From Methanomicrobiales archaeon (GTDB lineage Archaea > Halobacteriota > Methanomicrobia > Methanomicrobiales > JACTUA01), in assembly GCA_028678965.1 (NCBI GenBank), contig JAJRCM010000150.1, positions 1 to 6,253 of the forward strand: 6,253 bases of DNA. Direction: 5' to 3'. The position numbers were made by a program, and so were the translations under genes. Below the pieces are notes generated by a model that ran no database searches, was not told where the DNA came from, and saw nothing but the letters and a program-made list of their open reading frames with translations. This document shows positions 1-5,068 of this stretch, one piece after another; position 1 is the stretch's first letter; every line of letters starts with the position of its first letter.

Positions 1-158
1 GTGAGAGTATGTTTGTTCCCAGAACTTTCGGCGAGGATAACCGGAATGTCCTGGGAAGGAGCGACATTGAAACGAGATCTCGGTTCCCAGTCCCCTTTCG
101 GAACAGCGAACCGATCAAAAAAACCCACCGAGATCGCGATGGTGAAACGCCCGCACAT
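1..158 (-). CDS. SRAP-domain protein (YedK/HMCES family), 5' part only
   Basis: Reading the minus strand from the ATG at 158 gives 52 codons that run off the left edge, so only the N-terminus is present. It begins MCGRFTIA and continues to RFNVAPSQDIPVI at about residues 29-41. This is the hallmark of the SRAP family: Cys2, exposed after removal of the initiator Met, is the nucleophile that forms a thiazolidine crosslink with abasic sites in single-stranded DNA, and the R-(F/Y)-N-(V/I)-A-P block is its first conserved core motif. Family members protect abasic sites and are usually about 200-240 residues, so roughly three quarters is missing. The gene lies 64 bp downstream of PAN on the same strand. 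A TATA-like AAATATT sits 30-36 bases before the ATG and no clear Shine-Dalgarno is seen, so it may have its own promoter. The catalytic Glu and His lie outside the window, so activity cannot be judged. Confidence 0.88.
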   Translation of the reverse strand, partial: MCGRFTIAISVGFFDRFAVPKGDWEPRSRFNVAPSQDIPVILAESSGNKHTL

Positions 159-187
159 CAGTACAGTATCCAGTCTTTGCGTATGTG

Positions 188-194
188 AATATTT
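188..194 (-). promoter_or_regulatory. Possible TATA box of the SRAP gene
   Basis: AAATATT on the minus strand, 30-36 bases before the SRAP start codon. Archaeal TATA boxes are centred about 26-27 bases before the transcription start, so this would give a leader of only a few bases, which fits the lack of a Shine-Dalgarno. AT-rich heptamers are common by chance, so this is tentative. Confidence 0.3.
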
Positions 195-205
195 CCCAGA
201 AAATG

Positions 206-224
206 GAGAGGAATGAGACCTCTC
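206..224 (-). terminator. Small inverted repeat at the PAN stop codon
   Basis: On the minus strand, GAGAGG (224-219) and CCTCTC (211-206) form a 6-bp stem with a 7-base loop. The left arm begins inside the PAN stop codon. A short T-rich stretch (ATTTTC) follows. It could help end the PAN transcript, but archaeal termination relies mainly on U-tracts and this one is short, so the assignment is weak. Confidence 0.25.
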
Positions 225-1386
225 AGATGTACATTCGTGAATCCAGTGACGGTGGCTCCCGCCGGACCTTCTTGACAGCGAAGATCATATCTGATTGCTC
301 AACAGCCTCGGCTTCCCTCCTCACTGCGTTCATACCTGCCTCTCTGCAGATGGCCTGCAAATCGGCTCCGGTTGCCTTCTCCGTGAGTCTCACAATCTCG
401 TCGAGATCAACGTCCCGGTTCAGGGTCATCGGTGAGGAATGAATCCTCAGGATCTCTCGCCGTGATAGGGCGTCGGGCAAGGGTATCCCAATCATCCGGT
501 CAAACCGGCCTGGCCGGAGCAATGCTGGATCCAGCATATCCACCCGGTTCGTTGCCGCCATGATACGGACGTCACCTCGGTTGTCGAATCCATCCATTTC
601 CGCGAGGAGCTGCATCAGGGTCCGCTGCACCTCGGCACTCCCCGAAGTCCCATCATGGGTCCGCATGCTCCCAATAGCATCGAGTTCATCAATGAATACA
701 ATTGAGGGGGCCCGCTCCCGCGCAAGAGAGAAGAGTTCTCTCACCAGCTGCGCACCCTCTCCAATGAACTTGTGGACAAGTTCGCTCCCTGACATCCGAA
801 TGAACGTAGCTTTTGCTTGATGGGCTACCGCTTTGGCGATGAGGGTCTTTCCAGTGCCGGGTGGCCCGTAGACGAGGATTCCTTTTGGAGGTTCGACCCC
901 GATACGTTGGAAGATCTCTGGTTTGGTGAGAGGATATTCCACCGACTCCCTCACTTCCTCTATTTCGCTCTTGAGACCACCAATTCGGTCGAACGTGACA
1001 TCCGGCGACTCTTCCAGTTCCATTACCCTTACTCGGGAATCGTAGACATTCCCGATCACTTTGACGATAGAGAGTGCATTGTTGACCGCCACTTTTGTCC
1101 CCGGTTTGAGAACGGTATGCAGCTCATCGCTCACCTGGGTCAGATATTCTTGGTTATTCCCCTGCTGGCGGAGATATACTTCGCCATTCTCCATCATATC
1201 CACCACCGATGCCACGAAAAGCGGCATCCGCTTGAGTTGGGAATTCTCCCGTCGAAGCTGGTTGTTCTCTCGCTGGAGAGTTTCAAGTTTCATCTTCAGG
1301 TCGAGGACCTGAGCGGTGAGTTCCTGAACCTGAAGTTTCTGGATCTCGTTATTTGATCCGGATGAATTCACGGCGGTCTCATCCAT
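223..1386 (-). CDS. pan: Proteasome-activating nucleotidase (PAN), AAA+ ATPase
   Basis: 387-residue AAA+ unfoldase that would form a hexamer, unfold substrates with ATP and feed them into the cytoplasmic 20S proteasome. Visible in order: a leucine- and glutamine-rich coiled coil at about residues 14-52 ending near a proline (RMPLF), where PAN has its conserved cis-Pro; an OB-type domain at about 54-115; then the ATPase. Walker A is GPPGTGKT at 174-181, pore loop 1 KFIGEG near 206-211, Walker B IVFIDELD at 229-236, sensor 1 AATN ending at 280, and arginine fingers in LLRPGRFDR (R291, R294). The protein ends in Met-Tyr-Ile, a good HbYX motif, the tail that docks between proteasome alpha subunits and opens the gate. 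The ATG at 1386 is preferred over an in-frame TTG at 1440, whose extra 18 residues (N-, Y- and K-rich) are unlike the family and would run into the divergent gene. The Methanocaldococcus PAN is about 430 residues, so the N-terminal arm here is shorter. Confidence 0.95.
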   Translation of the reverse strand: MDETAVNSSGSNNEIQKLQVQELTAQVLDLKMKLETLQRENNQLRRENSQLKRMPLFVASVVDMMENGEVYLRQQGNNQEYLTQVSDELHTVLKPGTKVAVNNALSIVKVIGNVYDSRVRVMELEESPDVTFDRIGGLKSEIEEVRESVEYPLTKPEIFQRIGVEPPKGILVYGPPGTGKTLIAKAVAHQAKATFIRMSGSELVHKFIGEGAQLVRELFSLARERAPSIVFIDELDAIGSMRTHDGTSGSAEVQRTLMQLLAEMDGFDNRGDVRIMAATNRVDMLDPALLRPGRFDRMIGIPLPDALSRREILRIHSSPMTLNRDVDLDEIVRLTEKATGADLQAICREAGMNAVRREAEAVEQSDMIFAVKKVRREPPSLDSRMYI

Positions 1387-1423
1387 GATATAATATGATT
1401 GATCGTTAAAACATTTATTAGGT
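1387..1423. promoter_or_regulatory. Compact divergent promoter between PAN and the dehydratase small subunit
   Basis: Only 37 AT-rich bases separate the two divergent start codons. For the plus-strand gene, TATAATAT at 1389-1396 lies 28-35 bases before the GTG. For PAN, TAATAAAT on the minus strand (1420-1413) lies 27-34 bases before its ATG. Neither gene has a convincing Shine-Dalgarno. Both TATA boxes therefore sit where a leaderless or nearly leaderless mRNA would be expected, and each box lies beside the start of the opposite gene. The positions are read directly; leaderless transcription is inferred. Confidence 0.55.
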
Positions 1424-1843
1424 GTGTTCTTGATAGTCAAGGCGCGAGGGATTGTAAAAGGGATTGGCCAGGGGGAGCTGCTGATAAGCCCGGAACCAAT
1501 CTCCTTTCTTGGTGGGGTGGATCCTCACAGCGGGGTGATCATTGAGAAAGGGCACCCACTGTGTGGCCAGGGCATCGCGGGAAGGGTGCTCGTCTTCAGT
1601 CACGGGAAGGGATCCACGGTTGGTTCCTATATTCTGTATGCCCTTAAAAAGAACGGTAGATCCCCAGCGGCCATCATCAATGAAGAAGCAGAACCCATTG
1701 TCGCTGTCGGCGCTATCATGGCCGGAATACCGATGGTTGACCATCCTGAGGTTCCGCTGTATCGTTTGAAAAACGGGACCTTCACCACGGTTCGGGGGGA
1801 TGAGGGAGAAATTCAATATGAGGGTGAACTGGAGAGAGAGTAG
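1424..1843 (+). CDS. Phosphomevalonate dehydratase small subunit (aconitase X swivel domain, DUF126)
   Basis: 139-residue protein matching the small subunit of archaeal phosphomevalonate dehydratase, which with a large aconitase-like subunit converts 5-phosphomevalonate to trans-anhydromevalonate phosphate in the archaeal modified mevalonate pathway to isoprenoid lipids. Conserved features are GGVDPHSG at about 30-37, the GHPL segment at 43-46, and GKGSTVGS at 61-68, whose first serine (S64) is the likely active-site serine of this swivelling domain; EEAEPIVAVGAIMAGIP at 87-103 is also typical. The length is normal for the family. The start is a GTG at 1424, chosen because the TATA box at 1389-1396 fits it. 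The large subunit (DUF521), often adjacent, is not in this window. The 3' end overlaps the next gene by 26 bases, so the two are probably translated from one transcript. Confidence 0.9.
   Translation: MFLIVKARGIVKGIGQGELLISPEPISFLGGVDPHSGVIIEKGHPLCGQGIAGRVLVFSHGKGSTVGSYILYALKKNGRSPAAIINEEAEPIVAVGAIMAGIPMVDHPEVPLYRLKNGTFTTVRGDEGEIQYEGELERE
1805..1808 (+). promoter_or_regulatory. Ribosome binding site that decides the radical SAM start
   Basis: GGAG, nine bases before the ATG at 1818 and inside the preceding gene. It supports 1818 over the in-frame ATG at 1800, which would put six extra residues before the conserved RVNWRESSGTNNSF start. Confidence 0.55.
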
Positions 1844-2909
1844 TGGCACCAATAATTCATTTGCCGCTCTTTATGCTGCCTGTGAGAAGGCAGGGTACGA
1901 GCTGATCCCGACAAAGACTCCAGAAGAGGATGTCACCTGCTATTCTCTTAACTCAATCAACGTTTCCTCTCTCCGAGATGAAATCGCTCACGCCACCTGC
2001 ATCACCATTGCCGGAGGTCCTCATGCCACCGCCTGCTACCATGAAGTGGCATCTTTCACTGACTATGTTGTTGTGGGGGAAGGGGAACGAACCCTTCCTC
2101 GACTCCTCGCTTGTATTGAGAGTGGAGCGCGAGGGGTGCCCCCCGGTGTGGCGACAAAGGATACGTTTCACCCTGCAGAATATTGTGTGATCCTGAACGC
2201 ATTCCCCCCCTTCAGCACTATCAAGGGATACATTGAGATAAGCCGGGGTTGTCCCTTTCACTGTGGTTACTGCCAGACCCCTCGGATCTTTGGACACCGA
2301 ATGCGGCACCGGAGTATCGATACCATTGTACAATATGCTGCCCGGTACCGCGATGTTCGGTTTGTGAGTCCCAATGCCTTTGCCTATGGAACCAGTGGTC
2401 ATCACCCCGATACACGCACCCTTGAGATTCTCCTCCGCAAGATTCGGGGACGGATATACTTCGGAACCTTCCCTGGCGAGGTCCGCCCCGAATGTATTAT
2501 CCCTCCCATTCTCGACCTGGTGGTCCAGTACTGTGCCAATACGAAAATTCACTTCGGTGCTCAGTCAGGAAGTGATGCGGTGCTTGCCGCTCTCCGGCGG
2601 GGACACGCCACCTCACATGTTATCCAAGCTCTTGATCTCTGCCATGAGTACGGTCTCACACCGGTTGTCGATTTTATCGTCGGGCTCCCTATGGAGACCG
2701 ATCAGGATCAGCGGGATACCCTCCGCATGATACAGTACGCTGCACGGTTTGGGCAGGTTCATGTCCACCGTTTCCTGCCGCTCCCCGGAACACCCCTCGC
2801 GCGGACTGTACCGCGATCACTACTCCCTGAAGTTGATCGGACCCTGGGGCGGCTCGCTTTGTCTGGTGCTCTTACCGGAACGTGGCGATACAGGGATACC
2901 ATTTTGTAG
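1818..2909 (+). CDS. Radical SAM protein with B12-binding-like N-terminal domain (MJ_1487-like)
   Basis: 363-residue protein. The N-terminal 130 or so residues resemble the cobalamin-binding-like Rossmann domain found before many radical SAM domains: GGPHATA at 66-72 and the VVGEGERTLPRLL segment at about 85-97 are typical. The B12-ligand motif DxHxxG is not seen, so cobalamin binding is doubtful. The radical SAM 4Fe-4S site is CPFHCGYC at 145-152 (C145, C149, C152), preceded by GYIEISRG. Later core strands include HFGAQSGSDAVLAALRRGH near 245-263 and DFIVGLPMET near 285-294, then HVHRFLPLPGTPL. This layout fits the archaeal family I know as the MJ_1487-type B12-binding/radical SAM proteins, whose substrate is not known to me. 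The ATG at 1818 is preferred for its GGAG site and family-like N-terminus. It overlaps the dehydratase small-subunit gene by 26 bases and is followed after 21 bases by the phosphoesterase, suggesting one operon. Confidence 0.85.
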   Translation: MRVNWRESSGTNNSFAALYAACEKAGYELIPTKTPEEDVTCYSLNSINVSSLRDEIAHATCITIAGGPHATACYHEVASFTDYVVVGEGERTLPRLLACIESGARGVPPGVATKDTFHPAEYCVILNAFPPFSTIKGYIEISRGCPFHCGYCQTPRIFGHRMRHRSIDTIVQYAARYRDVRFVSPNAFAYGTSGHHPDTRTLEILLRKIRGRIYFGTFPGEVRPECIIPPILDLVVQYCANTKIHFGAQSGSDAVLAALRRGHATSHVIQALDLCHEYGLTPVVDFIVGLPMETDQDQRDTLRMIQYAARFGQVHVHRFLPLPGTPLARTVPRSLLPEVDRTLGRLALSGALTGTWRYRDTIL

Positions 2910-2930
2910 CCGTCGATCAGATGTGTAACC

Positions 2931-3572
2931 ATGATGAGTATCCTCCTCATCGCGGATCTCCACGGTACATTCGGGAAACTGGACTCATTTTTGGGTCTGG
3001 AACCCGATATGGTGGTTATTTCCGGTGACATCACTCACTTTGGCCCCATCGAGAGTGCGCTTGACGTCCTCTCACGTATCGATGTCCCCTGCTTTGTTGT
3101 CCCTGGAAATTGCGATCCACGCGGTATTCTTGAAGTGTTTGAGGAGTCGGATGCAGTATCGCTCCATGGTTCAGCCTTGACCATCGGGAAATTATCCCTT
3201 GCTGGCGTGGGGGGTTCAAATCCTACACCCTCTGGCTGTCCTTTTGAACTCTCTGAAGAAGAGATCGACACAATGCTAACCGCCGCCACTTCCATGATGG
3301 ACCGGAATATGTACAATGTGCTGGTTTCCCATGCACCGCCCATGGGAGGGCTTGATCTCATCAATAACCATCACGTTGGCAGCAAGAGCATACGCAAGCA
3401 GCTCAAAAAATTTGACCTGGTATGCTGCGCCCATATCCATGAACAGCGGGGAATCGCAGATCTTGATGGAGTGAAACTGGTAAATCCTGGTGCAGCATCA
3501 GATGGGCATTGTGCGCTGATCCGATTAAATGAAGAGGAGAAGGATATCCAGATCGAGCTCAAGACTTTTTAG
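2931..3572 (+). CDS. Calcineurin-like metallophosphoesterase
   Basis: 213-residue predicted two-metal phosphoesterase of the cytoplasm. The metal-binding motifs appear in order: DLH at 9-11, GDITH at 32-36, GNCD at 59-62, SHAP with H134, and AHIH with H168 and H170. The last is a variant of the usual GHxH, with Ala for Gly. It resembles the Icc-related predicted phosphoesterases common in archaea; the substrate (cyclic nucleotide, nucleotide or phosphoprotein) cannot be read from sequence. Two tandem ATGs (2931 and 2934) make the exact start uncertain by one residue, and no strong Shine-Dalgarno is visible. It starts 21 bases after the radical SAM gene, so it is probably the third gene of the plus-strand operon. 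Its last 14 bases overlap the end of the convergent CYTH gene. Confidence 0.9.
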   Translation: MMSILLIADLHGTFGKLDSFLGLEPDMVVISGDITHFGPIESALDVLSRIDVPCFVVPGNCDPRGILEVFEESDAVSLHGSALTIGKLSLAGVGGSNPTPSGCPFELSEEEIDTMLTAATSMMDRNMYNVLVSHAPPMGGLDLINNHHVGSKSIRKQLKKFDLVCCAHIHEQRGIADLDGVKLVNPGAASDGHCALIRLNEEEKDIQIELKTF

Positions 3573-4113
3573 CGAGGAGTAATTCCAGATAGGAGAGAGG
3601 GATATGAGATCCTTCCACGCCTATCAATTCTTTAAGGTGGGAAAGCTCTGTTTCGGGATCGAGATTCTCTTCAGGTCCTGTCAGTTCAATCTCAACATAC
3701 GTCCCGAGCCCTGTCACCTCATCAAGGCTGATGACCGCTTCCTTCAGGTGGTAGACCTCCCGCACCTTCATCACCTCGAGAACCGGGGAAAATCCCAATC
3801 GTTTCAGAACAATTTCAACGTTACCCGAGGGATCCACCACCAGATTTATTTCTTCTCTGGCTTTCAGCGTTAAGCCCTCTAGTTTAGGACCTTTATAGGT
3901 TACCGTACAGTCGTTACCGCTGTACCGTACCCTCAATGCCTCATCAGTTCGGGCAAAATCACGGACCGGGTGGGCGAAATAGATATCCCGCTGATGAAGA
4001 ATCTCAGGTCCCGTTGCACCAATATCCCTTAGATGTTCACGCACTTTGGAGAATGAGGGGACATGGTATTTTCCTTCAATCTCCAGTGGAGGCTTATTCG
4101 CGAGAATCTCCAT
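3559..4113 (-). CDS. CYTH-domain protein, CyaB-like (class IV adenylate cyclase family)
   Basis: 184-residue single-domain CYTH protein. The signature ExExK is present as EIEGK at 11-15. Other barrel residues line up well: HQRDIYF at 40-46, EALRVR at 58-63, TYKGP at 72-76, AREE at 85-88, and SLDEVTGLGTYVEIE at 129-143, a pattern typical of the CyaB branch. CYTH enzymes bind triphosphates in a charged tunnel with divalent metals; members include class IV adenylate cyclases, thiamine triphosphatases and inorganic tripolyphosphatases. Archaeal members are usually labelled CyaB by homology, and cAMP synthesis is not established here, so I give no symbol. The start at 4113 is supported by a near-perfect ribosome binding site. 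The 3' end overlaps the phosphoesterase tail to tail by 14 bases. Confidence 0.9.
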   Translation of the reverse strand: MEILANKPPLEIEGKYHVPSFSKVREHLRDIGATGPEILHQRDIYFAHPVRDFARTDEALRVRYSGNDCTVTYKGPKLEGLTLKAREEINLVVDPSGNVEIVLKRLGFSPVLEVMKVREVYHLKEAVISLDEVTGLGTYVEIELTGPEENLDPETELSHLKELIGVEGSHIPLSYLELLLAKKS

Positions 4114-4115
4114 CT

Positions 4116-4123
4116 ATCACCTC
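4116..4123 (-). promoter_or_regulatory. Strong ribosome binding site of the CYTH gene
   Basis: GAGGTGAT on the minus strand, two bases before the ATG at 4113, matches eight bases of the archaeal 16S anti-Shine-Dalgarno complement (GGAGGTGAT). It fixes the start and implies a leadered mRNA, unlike the PAN side of the window. Confidence 0.75.
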
Positions 4124-4172
4124 TCTTGGTTCACTTCTTATATCAAGGCAGGGGGAGGTAAAACGACAGAAC

Positions 4173-4181
4173 CATTTTTAG
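4173..4181 (-). promoter_or_regulatory. Possible TATA box of the CYTH gene
   Basis: CTAAAAATG on the minus strand, about 60-68 bases before the start codon, would place transcription start near 4150 and leave a leader of about 36 bases containing the ribosome binding site. A second AT-rich element (GATATAAG, minus strand, near 4138-4145) lies too close to the start to leave room for that site. Tentative. Confidence 0.35.
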
Positions 4182-4211
4182 ATCGACCTTTGTTGTTTGT
4201 CCGTTAGATTT

Positions 4212-4218
4212 GTATAAT
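4212..4218 (+). promoter_or_regulatory. Probable TATA box of the YHS gene
   Basis: GTATAAT on the plus strand. The expected transcription start, about 26 bases on, is near 4241, which leaves a leader of about 14 bases holding the GTGAGG ribosome-binding-like sequence at 4246-4251, just before the ATG at 4255. Confidence 0.5.
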
Positions 4219-4254
4219 TGAGCGTCCTACTGGCAGGCATCTGAAGTGAGGAAA

Positions 4255-4437
4255 ATGGCAACCGATCCCGTCTGTTACATGGTGATTGATGAAGATAGAA
4301 CAACCACTACCGCAACGTATAACGGTACGACCTATTATTTCTGCACTGCCAGCTGCAGGAGAAAATTCCTGGAGAATCCCGAGAAATATGCCAAACTGAC
4401 AACAACAATTACAATCGATCCCGGTGCATCCTGCTAA
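4255..4437 (+). CDS. Small stand-alone YHS-domain protein
   Basis: 60-residue protein made up almost entirely of a YHS domain. The core reads TDPVCYMVIDE at 3-13, then YNGTTYYFCTASCRRKF at 22-38 and NPEKYAKL at 41-48. The usual first block is DPVCGM; here the Gly is Tyr. Cysteines at 7, 30 and 34 are the likely metal ligands, and a further Cys is the final residue, 60. YHS domains are associated with metal handling: they occur in copper-transporting P-type ATPases, in metal-resistance loci and as free-standing small proteins. No transporter gene is adjacent, so the partner is unknown. The ATG at 4255 is chosen over a GTG at 4246 (three residues longer) because GTGAGG at 4246-4251 looks like its ribosome binding site. 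The gene is monocistronic, divergent from the CYTH gene and followed by a T-rich tract. Confidence 0.88.
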   Translation: MATDPVCYMVIDEDRTTTTATYNGTTYYFCTASCRRKFLENPEKYAKLTTTITIDPGASC

Positions 4438-4442
4438 CTGCA

Positions 4443-4462
4443 ATCTCTTTCCTTTTTATTTC
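4443..4462 (+). terminator. T-rich tract after the YHS gene
   Basis: A pyrimidine-rich stretch with TCTTT, then CCTTTTTATTTC, begins six bases after the YHS stop. Such tracts are the usual intrinsic termination signal in archaea, with no hairpin needed. The rest of the gap to 4599 holds only a small inverted repeat (AAGAG at 4487-4491, CTCTT at 4495-4499) and the next promoter. Confidence 0.5.
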
Positions 4463-4547
4463 ACTATTACACACATACCTTGCCTGAAGAGGTACTCTTT
4501 GACGGTATTGCTATCCCGTCTGTCGTAAATTCATGAACATCGCAACC

Positions 4548-4555
4548 ATTATAAG
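4548..4555 (+). promoter_or_regulatory. Possible TATA box of the small membrane protein gene
   Basis: ATTATAAG, 45-52 bases before the TTG start at 4600, predicts transcription start near 4578 and a leader of about 22 bases. It supports the idea that the TTG-initiated reading frame is a real gene. Confidence 0.4.
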
Positions 4556-4599
4556 GTCGGGAGAAGACCTTTCGCTGTTCGTTATAGCAGGGATGGTTC

Positions 4600-4911
4600 T
4601 TGAAATTTTCTAACAATGATATATCGCTCTTGCTGATTACCTTGTATGCGTGTCTCACTTGGCTGGATGTGGTACTCACCACAGTTGGTATTGAGCGGGG
4701 TGGGACAGAGCTAAATCCTTTCCTTTTCCCTGTTGTCCACATACCGGGGCTCTTTATATCCGTAAAGATGATTGGATTCGTTCTTATTGTGATACTGGCT
4801 CTTTTTTGCCGCTATTTCACGAGGAAAGGCGATTATGTGGTCATGAGCACCGCCTGCAGTCTGGGTATCATACCGGTGATATGGAACTTGGGTGCTCTTG
4901 GCTGGTGGTAA
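4600..4911 (+). CDS. Small three-helix membrane protein (DUF5658-like)
   Basis: 103-residue hydrophobic protein with three likely membrane helices at about residues 8-28, 50-71 and 80-100. The stretch TWLDVVLTTVGIERGGTELNPF at about 20-41 is the recognisable part: an Asp inside the first helix followed by G-x-x-R-G-x-x-E-x-N-P resembles the small DUF5658-type membrane proteins of archaea and bacteria, whose function is unknown. The family name is recalled and not checked. The only plausible start is TTG at 4600: an in-frame stop lies just upstream at 4585, and no ATG or GTG occurs between them or early in the gene. The ribosome binding site is weak. A TATA-like element at 4548-4555 gives context for a single-gene transcript. 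An alternative TTG start ten codons later would cut into the first helix. Confidence 0.72.
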   Translation: MKFSNNDISLLLITLYACLTWLDVVLTTVGIERGGTELNPFLFPVVHIPGLFISVKMIGFVLIVILALFCRYFTRKGDYVVMSTACSLGIIPVIWNLGALGWW

Positions 4912-4956
4912 TGGTTTCACCCGAAAAATGCCGATCCCAATTATCTAATCACCGAT

Positions 4957-4965
4957 AAAAAAAAA
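4957..4965. other. A9 homopolymer between the membrane protein and FKBP genes
   Basis: Nine consecutive A residues on the plus strand. On the minus strand this is a T9 tract, which could stop antisense transcription coming from Pelota through the FKBP gene. No minus-strand gene ends here, so any role is speculative. Confidence 0.3.
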
Positions 4966-5022
4966 TGGCGCTCTCCCCTCTTTATTCCTCCCGTAAAGGG
5001 TGAAATTATCGATATTTTGGTA

Positions 5023-5031
5023 AATTATAAA
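5023..5031 (+). promoter_or_regulatory. Probable TATA box of the FKBP gene
   Basis: AATTATAAA, centred near 5027, predicts transcription start near 5052. That leaves a leader of about 17 bases holding the ribosome binding site at 5059-5065. Confidence 0.5.
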
Positions 5032-5058
5032 TCTCCCCGGTTCGACGTACTATACTCA

Positions 5059-5065
5059 AGGTGAT
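5059..5065 (+). promoter_or_regulatory. Ribosome binding site of the FKBP gene
   Basis: AGGTGAT, three bases before the ATG at 5069. It is a good match to the archaeal anti-Shine-Dalgarno complement and fixes the start. Confidence 0.7.
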
Positions 5066-5068
5066 GAA

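Noticed and set aside
1..216. Plus-strand frame of 71 residues at the left edge
   Set aside because: It is antisense to the SRAP N-terminus, whose MCGRF and RFNVAP motifs are clear, and has no recognisable motif itself.
817..1356. Plus-strand frame of 179 residues inside PAN
   Set aside because: It is the shadow of the PAN coiled-coil, OB domain and early ATPase. The minus-strand product is unmistakable, and this frame shows no domain.
1418..1852. Minus-strand frame of 144 residues over the dehydratase small subunit
   Set aside because: Antisense to a well-conserved protein and overlapping the divergent promoter; no motif found.
1953..2552. Minus-strand frame of 199 residues inside the radical SAM gene
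   Set aside because: The plus strand carries the CxxxCxxC cluster and the family motifs over the same bases. The minus product looks random in composition.
2931..4113. A cAMP signalling module (cyclase plus phosphodiesterase)
   Set aside because: Kept only as a low-weight idea: both families are broad, the genes are on opposite strands, and no cAMP receptor or effector is in the window.
4154..4159. GGAGGT ribosome-binding-like sequence on the plus strand
   Set aside because: No ATG, GTG or TTG follows at a usable distance with an open frame, so it is probably chance within a G-rich stretch.
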